From NCBI RefSeq assembly GCF_018736145.1, contig NZ_CP059997.1, positions 4,959,501 to 5,023,500 on the forward strand: a DNA stretch of 64,000 nucleotides, written 5' to 3'. Below the pieces are notes generated by a model, which was not told where the DNA came from, did not search any database, and saw only the letters and a program-made list of their open reading frames with translations. This document shows, in pieces, positions 58,965 to 64,000 of this stretch. The position numbers and the translations under genes are program-made. The DNA comes from Amycolatopsis sp. CA-230715. GTDB lineage: Bacteria; Actinomycetota; Actinomycetes; Mycobacteriales; Pseudonocardiaceae. The first letter of the stretch is position 1. The number at the start of each line of letters is the position of its first letter.

Positions 58965-59954
58965 TTAACGGGCCGATGGAGAGTCTAGCGGACGGCGTTT
59001 GGTGCGTTGAACGGGGTTTGCCTGTGCGTGCGCGTCGCGGGCGACGAGGGTGAGAAGGGTGGCTTCCGGCGGGCACGCGAAGCGGAGCGGTGCGTACGGG
59101 GAGGTGCCCAGACCTGCGGAAACGTGCAGCCACATGTCGGAGCCCCAGCGGGAGGCGCCGCGGGCGCGGGAGCGGTCGAGGTCGCAGTTGGTGACGAGTG
59201 CGCCGAACACGGGGAGCCGGAGCTGGCCGCCGTGGGTGTGCCCGGCGAGGACGAGGTCGTAGCCGTCGGAGGCGAAGGCGTCGAGGACGCGGGGCTCGGG
59301 CGAGTGGGTGATGCCGAGGCGCAGTACCGCGGTGCGGGAGGCGGTGCCGGAGATGTCGGTGTAGCGGTCGCGGTGCAGGTGCGGGTCGTCCACGCCGGCG
59401 GCGAACACGGTCTGTCCCGCGGCTTTGAGGTTGCGGCGGACGTGGGTGAGGTCCTGCCAGCCGTGTTCGACGAGTGCGGCGCGGAGGTCGCGCCACGGCA
59501 GGTGCGTGCCGTGGATGCGCTTCTTCTTGCCGCGCGGCATCAGGTAGCGCGCGGGGTTCTTCGGTTTGGGCGCGTAGTAGTCGTTGCTGCCGAAGATGAA
59601 CACGCCGGGCCGGTCGAGCAGTGGTCCGAGCGAGCGGACGACGGCGGGTACGGCTTGCCGGTGCGCGAGGTTGTCGCCGGTGTTGACGACGAGGTCGGGG
59701 TCGAGCCGGTCGAGCGCGGCGACCCAGCGCTGCTTGGACTGCTGTCCGGGCAGCATGTGCAGGTCGGAGACGTGCAGCACTTTGATCGGGCGGGCGCCTG
59801 GCGACAGCACGGGTAGTTCGGCGGTCCGCAGCGTCCAGTGTCGCCGCTCGATTCCGGCGGCGTAACCGATGGTCGCCGCGCCGAGCGCGACGGTCCCCAG
59901 TGCGAGTCGACCTGCCCTCGCCCTGGGTGATTTCCTGTCACTTACCGTGCTCAC
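58965..59954 (-). CDS. Membrane-anchored metallophosphoesterase (Rv3683-like)
   Basis: 329 aa from GTG 59954, with TATCCT 6 nt upstream (leaderless). One N-terminal membrane segment (RLALGTVALGAATIGYAAG), then the calcineurin-like motifs HVSDLH, VNTGDNL, FGSND(Y), LAGHTHGG. YkuE/YaeI-like enzymes act on lipid or nucleotide phosphoesters. Its place beside a ponA2-like PBP matches mycobacteria. Confidence 0.9.
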   Translation of the reverse strand: MSTVSDRKSPRARAGRLALGTVALGAATIGYAAGIERRHWTLRTAELPVLSPGARPIKVLHVSDLHMLPGQQSKQRWVAALDRLDPDLVVNTGDNLAHRQAVPAVVRSLGPLLDRPGVFIFGSNDYYAPKPKNPARYLMPRGKKKRIHGTHLPWRDLRAALVEHGWQDLTHVRRNLKAAGQTVFAAGVDDPHLHRDRYTDISGTASRTAVLRLGITHSPEPRVLDAFASDGYDLVLAGHTHGGQLRLPVFGALVTNCDLDRSRARGASRWGSDMWLHVSAGLGTSPYAPLRFACPPEATLLTLVARDAHAQANPVQRTKRRPLDSPSAR

Positions 59955-60077
59955 CCGTTCAGGATACGTGTTCACCGACAAAGGGGTAGCCCCGGTCGAA
60001 ACCCCTGCTCCGAATGGCCGAACGGACATTCTCCAAGCAGGGCACTCCCGCCTTTCCCGGCACCGCGCCGGAAATGG

Positions 60078-62261
60078 CTAGCGGCCGACGCGTTCGTATT
60101 GCGGTGACGAGCCGGGTAGCTGTTCGATCGGCTGGTCGCCGAGGATGTTCTTCATCGCACCGAACCAGGTCCTGGCAGGCGTGCCACCACCGAACATGTT
60201 TCCGTTGGTGCCCTTGGCCGCGCTGATGTTCCCGGGACCGCCGTCGTAAATGCCGCCGTTCGGCGAATCCGGGCGGAACACCATCGCCGCCCCGGCTAGG
60301 CCCGGTGTCCCGCCGACGAACGTGGCCGAACCGCTGACCTGGGTGGTCCCGGTCTTGCCGATGATCGGCCGGTTCCAGCCCGCGGCTCCGGCGGCCTTGG
60401 CCGAGGTGCCACCCGGCTGGTCGTCCTTGCTCATGCCGACCGCGAGGGTGTCCGCCAGCGCCGGTTCGACCACCTGCTCGCAGGCGGATTCCTTGACCTG
60501 CTTGGGTTTCCCGTCGCGGTCGGTGACGCTGCCGATCGGCGTCGGCGGGCACCACTTGCCGTGGCTGAGGATCGTCGCCGCGACGTTCGCCAGTTCGAGC
60601 CCGCTGGTCGGGCTGACGCCGAGGGTGAACGAACCCTGGCCGGGCCCGTTCGGCGTCGGCCCGAAGTACTTGGTCTGCGTCATCTTGCTGGGGTCGTTCG
60701 AGTTCGGGTCGCCCTTGCCGCCGGAGATCGAGCTGGCCATGGTGTCCCGCATGCCGAGCTTGCTCGCCATGTCGACGATCGGGCCCATCCCCGTTTTCTC
60801 TTCGAGGATCACGAATCCGGTGTTCGGCGAGGTGGCGAGCGCCTGCTGCAAGGACATCTGGCTGCCGTAGGAATCACTGGCGTTGCTCAGGCAGTAGGCG
60901 CGGGTGCCGCGCGTGACGGTCGGGCAGTGCTGCCCGCCACCGGTGAACACCCCGGATATGTGGAAGGACGGGGTTTCCATCGTGCTGTAGATCCCGAGCA
61001 CGTGGTTCTGCATCGCGGCGGCCGCGGTGAAGATCTTGTAGCTCGACCCGGCACCGCTCACGTTCCAGATCCCCGACGGCAGCGCGTAGGTGGTCTGGCC
61101 CTTGTCCTTGTCGCCGCCGTAGTCCCGGTTCGCGGCCAGCGCGACCACTTCGTGCCGGTCCTGTCCCGGCTTGACCAGTGACAGCGTGTTGGCCACGTTC
61201 GGCTGGGTCTTGTTCACCTGCGTTTCCGCGGAGGCCTTCGCCTCGTGGTTGGCGCGCTCGTCCATCGTGGTCTTGATGGTGTAGCCGCCGGTGTAGAGAT
61301 CGTCCTTGGTCATCCCGTTCTTGAGCAGGTAGTCCTCGACGTACTGGCAGAAGAACCCGTTCTCCGGGCCCGCGCCGGTGCAGTTCGCGGGCGGCTTCTG
61401 CAGTTCCGGCACGACGCCGAGCGGTTCGTTCTTCGCCTTCACGGCGTCTTCCGGCGCGAGCTTCTTGTTGTCCACCATGCGGTCGAGCACGGTGTCGCGG
61501 CGCTTCTTCGCGGCGAGGGGGTGGTTCCACGGATCGTTCGTGTTCGGGTTGTTGACCAGACCGGCGAGCAGCGCGGATTGGGAGACGTTCAGCTTGTCCG
61601 GAGTGGTGTTGAAGTAGGTCTTCGCGGCCGCGCCGATGCCGAACACCTGGCGGGAGAATTCGACCACGTTCAAATAGCCCGCGAGGACCTGGTCCTTGGT
61701 CATCTTCGTTTCGAGCTGGATCGCGATCCGCGCTTCCTTCAGCTTGCGGGCGATCGACTGCTCCTGCGCCTTCTCCCGGCACAACCGCGCTTCGGCCTGG
61801 TCTTCCTTCTCGTCGCTCTTCGGACGGCACACCACGTTGATCAGGTAGTTTTTCACGTACTGCTGGGTCAGCGTGGACGCACCCTGCGTGTCACCGCCGG
61901 TGCCGTTGCTGATCGCGGCACGCATCGTGCCCTTCCAGTCCACGCCGTGGTGCTCGTAGAACCGCTTGTCCTCCACCGAGACCAGCGCCCACTTCATCGC
62001 GAGCGAGATCTGTTCCGGTGCGGCGGGCAGCCGGTACTGCTTGTAGAGCGTCGCGATCGGCGCCCCCGCGCTGTCTGTGACCGTCGTCACCAGCGGCGGT
62101 GGCACGTTCGCCAGCTCCGCCGACATGTTGTCGACCGTTTCGCTCGCCCGGTTCGACACCACCCCCGCCGCGCCGACGACCGGGAACAACACCCCGGCGA
62201 CGAGAACCCCCGCGAGTACACAGAGGCCGAGGAGCTTCAGCAGACCGTCCGTTTTACGCAC
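60078..62261 (-). CDS. ponA2: Bifunctional penicillin-binding protein (GT51 transglycosylase plus transpeptidase)
   Basis: 727 aa from GTG 62261, chosen because TACCCT ends 6 nt upstream and MRKTDGLLKLLG is a sensible cytoplasmic start (62342 adds 27 residues). One membrane helix (about 10-35); GT51 domain with catalytic Glu97 in VEDKRFYEHHG and STLTQQYVKN; transpeptidase with SSYK (SxxK), SPN (SxN) and KTGTT. It polymerises and cross-links peptidoglycan. The neighbours match PonA2 of mycobacteria, but no C-terminal PASTA domain is seen. Confidence 0.93.
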   Translation of the reverse strand: MRKTDGLLKLLGLCVLAGVLVAGVLFPVVGAAGVVSNRASETVDNMSAELANVPPPLVTTVTDSAGAPIATLYKQYRLPAAPEQISLAMKWALVSVEDKRFYEHHGVDWKGTMRAAISNGTGGDTQGASTLTQQYVKNYLINVVCRPKSDEKEDQAEARLCREKAQEQSIARKLKEARIAIQLETKMTKDQVLAGYLNVVEFSRQVFGIGAAAKTYFNTTPDKLNVSQSALLAGLVNNPNTNDPWNHPLAAKKRRDTVLDRMVDNKKLAPEDAVKAKNEPLGVVPELQKPPANCTGAGPENGFFCQYVEDYLLKNGMTKDDLYTGGYTIKTTMDERANHEAKASAETQVNKTQPNVANTLSLVKPGQDRHEVVALAANRDYGGDKDKGQTTYALPSGIWNVSGAGSSYKIFTAAAAMQNHVLGIYSTMETPSFHISGVFTGGGQHCPTVTRGTRAYCLSNASDSYGSQMSLQQALATSPNTGFVILEEKTGMGPIVDMASKLGMRDTMASSISGGKGDPNSNDPSKMTQTKYFGPTPNGPGQGSFTLGVSPTSGLELANVAATILSHGKWCPPTPIGSVTDRDGKPKQVKESACEQVVEPALADTLAVGMSKDDQPGGTSAKAAGAAGWNRPIIGKTGTTQVSGSATFVGGTPGLAGAAMVFRPDSPNGGIYDGGPGNISAAKGTNGNMFGGGTPARTWFGAMKNILGDQPIEQLPGSSPQYERVGR

Positions 62262-62524
62262 GTCGCCAGGGTACTTGGCGGCCGTGGGACCTTTGTGACC
62301 TCGGTGCGTCCAATACCACGCCGACCCCCCGGACGTGGTCACCTCAGGTCACAAATTCTGATCGGGACCTTCCGAGGGGAACCGCGAGCCCCTACAGTCC
62401 GTCAACGTCTCACAAAGAAAAGCCGGCGGATGGGGTAGCGCGGCAGCGCCGTGCGGCCCAACCGGCGGCGCCGATACCGAGGGGGTGTCGGTAGTCCGCG
62501 ACGTGAGCACAGGGAGCTGGGGGT

Positions 62525-62836
62525 ATGGAGTCCAACCAATCGGATTGGCGTGTCAGCGCGTCGTGCCGGGACAGCGACCCAGACGGGTTGTTCGTCCGAG
62601 GTGCGGAGCAGAACAAGGCCAAGACGGTCTGCATGGGGTGTTCGGTGCGCACGGAGTGCCTCGCCGAGGCACTCGACCACCGGATCAACTTCGGTATCTG
62701 GGGCGGGATGACGGAACGTGAGCGGCGTGCGCTGCTGCGTCGCCGTCCCGGGGTCGAATCCTGGAGCGCGCTGCTGGAATCGGCGAAACGCGAGTTCAGC
62801 GGCGCGGTCGACGACGAGGTCGCCAGGGTCTCCTGA
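62525..62836 (+). CDS. whiB4: WhiB-family Fe-S regulator (WhiB4-like by position)
   Basis: 103 aa from ATG 62525 (GGGAGCTGGGGGT upstream). Cluster cysteines C14, C36, C39, C45 (C-x21-C-x2-C-x5-C) and the GIWGGMTERERRALLRR turn and basic helix define the family. Such proteins hold an O2/NO-sensitive [4Fe-4S] cluster and bind the primary sigma factor. The setting between ponA2-like and ArsA-like genes equals that of WhiB4 (Rv3681c). A leader of at least 120 bp is likely; TACAGT near 62393 is a candidate -10. Confidence 0.92.
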   Translation: MESNQSDWRVSASCRDSDPDGLFVRGAEQNKAKTVCMGCSVRTECLAEALDHRINFGIWGGMTERERRALLRRRPGVESWSALLESAKREFSGAVDDEVARVS

Positions 62837-62842
62837 ACCGGT

Positions 62843-62878
62843 GGCGGGGGTGTGGGCCCCCGAATTCACACCCCCGCC
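62843..62878. terminator. Bidirectional terminator between whiB and the ATPase gene
   Basis: GGCGGGGGTGTG (62843-62854) pairs with CACACCCCCGCC (62867-62878), a perfect 12-bp stem. The right arm contains the stop codon of the ATPase gene. Confidence 0.78.
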
Positions 62879-63996
62879 AGCCGGTCGCCGATGTCGCGGA
62901 GCCCCGCGACGTCGTGCACGTCGCTCGGCAGGGCGGGCACGGAGATCACCGGGACCTCCGGATGGGCCTTCGTGAACCGCGCCAGCAGCCGCTGCTCGCG
63001 CTCGTCGAGCGCGACGCGGTCGGCGTGCAGGCGTAGCACCGCGGTGGCCAGCGGCGCGTTCTCGCTGCCCGAGTCCAGCTTGTCGGCCGCGGAGAGCGCG
63101 GCGGTCGCGGTCAGGTCGGCGAGCACCGGGTGCGTCCGGTTCGCGACCAGCCCGGCCAGCGGCATGGACTCGGTGGAGAGCCGTTCCACGAAGTAGCTCG
63201 CTTCGCGCAGCGCGTCCGGTTCCGGCGCGGCCACCACCAGGAACGAGGTGCCGCCGGAGCGCAGCAGCTCCGCGGTCTTGCGCGCCCGCTCGCGGAACCC
63301 GCCGAACATGCTGTCGAAGGCCTGCATGAACGCGGACGCGTCGGTGAGCAGCTGCCCGCCGATGATCGTCGACACGGCCTTGGCGAACATCGAGAACCCC
63401 GCGCTGACGACCTTGCGCAGGCCCCAGCCGCCTGCCTTCGCCGGCCCGGTCAGCAGCCGGATCATGCGGCCGTCGAGCGCGCTCGAAAGCCGCGAGGGCG
63501 CGTCGAGGAAGTCCAACGCCGAACGGCTCGGCGGCGTGTCCACGACGATCAGGTCCCAGTCCCCGGTCGCCGCGAGCTGCCCGAGCTTCTCCATCGCCAT
63601 GTACTCCTGCGTGCCGGAGAACGACGTGGAAATGGTCTGGTAGAAGGGATTCGCGAGCAGCTGCTCGGCGCGTTCCGGCCCGGCGTGCACGCGCACCATG
63701 TCGTCGAAGGTGCGCCGCATGTCGAGCATCATCGCCCACAGCTCGCCCTTGGGCTCGAACCCGTCGACCGACACCTGCTTCGGGTGGTTTCCCAGCTCTC
63801 GGAGGCCGAGCGCCTGGGCGAGCCGCTTGGCAGGGTCGATGGTGAGCACCACCGTCTGGCGGCCGCGCTCGGCGGCGCGCAAGGCGATCGCCGCGGCCGT
63901 GGTGGTCTTGCCGACCCCACCGGATCCGCAGCACACCACGATCTTCGTGGCCGGGTCGTCGATCAGGGCGTCGACATCGAGGCCGTCTTCCGACAT
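62866..63996 (-). CDS. ArsA/GET3-like anion-transporting ATPase (Rv3680-like)
   Basis: 376 aa, complete. Deviant Walker A GSGGVGKTTTA at about 24-34, switch I DPAKRL, switch II VVDTPPS, and a hydrophobic MFAKAVSTIIGGQLL stretch typical of GET3-like proteins. In mycobacteria the paired ArsA-like proteins (Rv3679/Rv3680) form a Get3-like complex linked to redox stress. The base order GCTGATG at the start suggests the upstream partner gene, outside the window, overlaps by TGATG. Confidence 0.92.
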   Translation of the reverse strand: MSEDGLDVDALIDDPATKIVVCCGSGGVGKTTTAAAIALRAAERGRQTVVLTIDPAKRLAQALGLRELGNHPKQVSVDGFEPKGELWAMMLDMRRTFDDMVRVHAGPERAEQLLANPFYQTISTSFSGTQEYMAMEKLGQLAATGDWDLIVVDTPPSRSALDFLDAPSRLSSALDGRMIRLLTGPAKAGGWGLRKVVSAGFSMFAKAVSTIIGGQLLTDASAFMQAFDSMFGGFRERARKTAELLRSGGTSFLVVAAPEPDALREASYFVERLSTESMPLAGLVANRTHPVLADLTATAALSAADKLDSGSENAPLATAVLRLHADRVALDEREQRLLARFTKAHPEVPVISVPALPSDVHDVAGLRDIGDRLAGV

Positions 63997-64000
63997 CAGC

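Overview
The window is high-GC actinobacterial chromosome, most likely from the Pseudonocardiaceae (Amycolatopsis-like). The evidence is the GC-saturated third codon positions, the WhiB, DUF397 and mycothiol-type families, GTG/TTG starts, and a gene order matching part of the Mycobacterium tuberculosis chromosome. The conserved backbone is ffs - dnaX - amidase (Rv3717-like) - ybaB - recR, then leuA - lysC - asd, then metallophosphoesterase - ponA2-like PBP - whiB4-like - ArsA/GET3-like ATPase (compare Rv3721c to about Rv3680). Two accessory stretches interrupt it, about 12.9-31.6 kb and 37.6-58.7 kb.

Layout. 0-3.3 kb: a two-gene glycosyltransferase operon (GT2-GtrA, then an ArnT-like membrane enzyme). 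3.6-12.9 kb: threonine dehydratase with a divergent LysR, SRP RNA, a secreted protein, dnaX, an XRE/DUF397 locus with an opposing small zinc-ribbon operon, amidase, ybaB, recR and a P-loop kinase. 13-18.9 kb: a complete oligopeptide-type ABC importer. 18.9-20.3 kb: an IS481-type element with a 15-bp target duplication. 20.3-31.6 kb: transporters, reductases, peroxiredoxin, an S53 protease and their LysR/TetR regulators. 32-37.6 kb: leucine and aspartate-family biosynthesis (leuA with a leucine-rich leader peptide; lysC with a probable internal start for a beta subunit; asd). 37.6-58.7 kb: methyltransferases, M48 protease, RtcB, CHAP amidase, furA-katA, ohr, dps, glutamate decarboxylase, OYE and S9 peptidase. 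58.9-64 kb: tRNA-Pro(CGG), metallophosphoesterase, PBP, WhiB and ArsA-like ATPase.

Two themes stand out. Redox defence is dense: catalase with its Fur repressor, Ohr, Dps, peroxiredoxin, two FMN reductases, nitroreductase and OYE. Intergenic DNA is also unusually structured. It holds at least four repeat families: CCCCGAAGG-type palindromes, a GACGTTTAGC hairpin sitting on stop codons, a 108-bp element ending in inverted DnaA boxes, and a module placed 3' of both RNA genes. I see no CRISPR array, prophage or biosynthetic cluster. Many genes appear to be leaderless, with a TANNNT -10 box 6-7 nt before the start codon.
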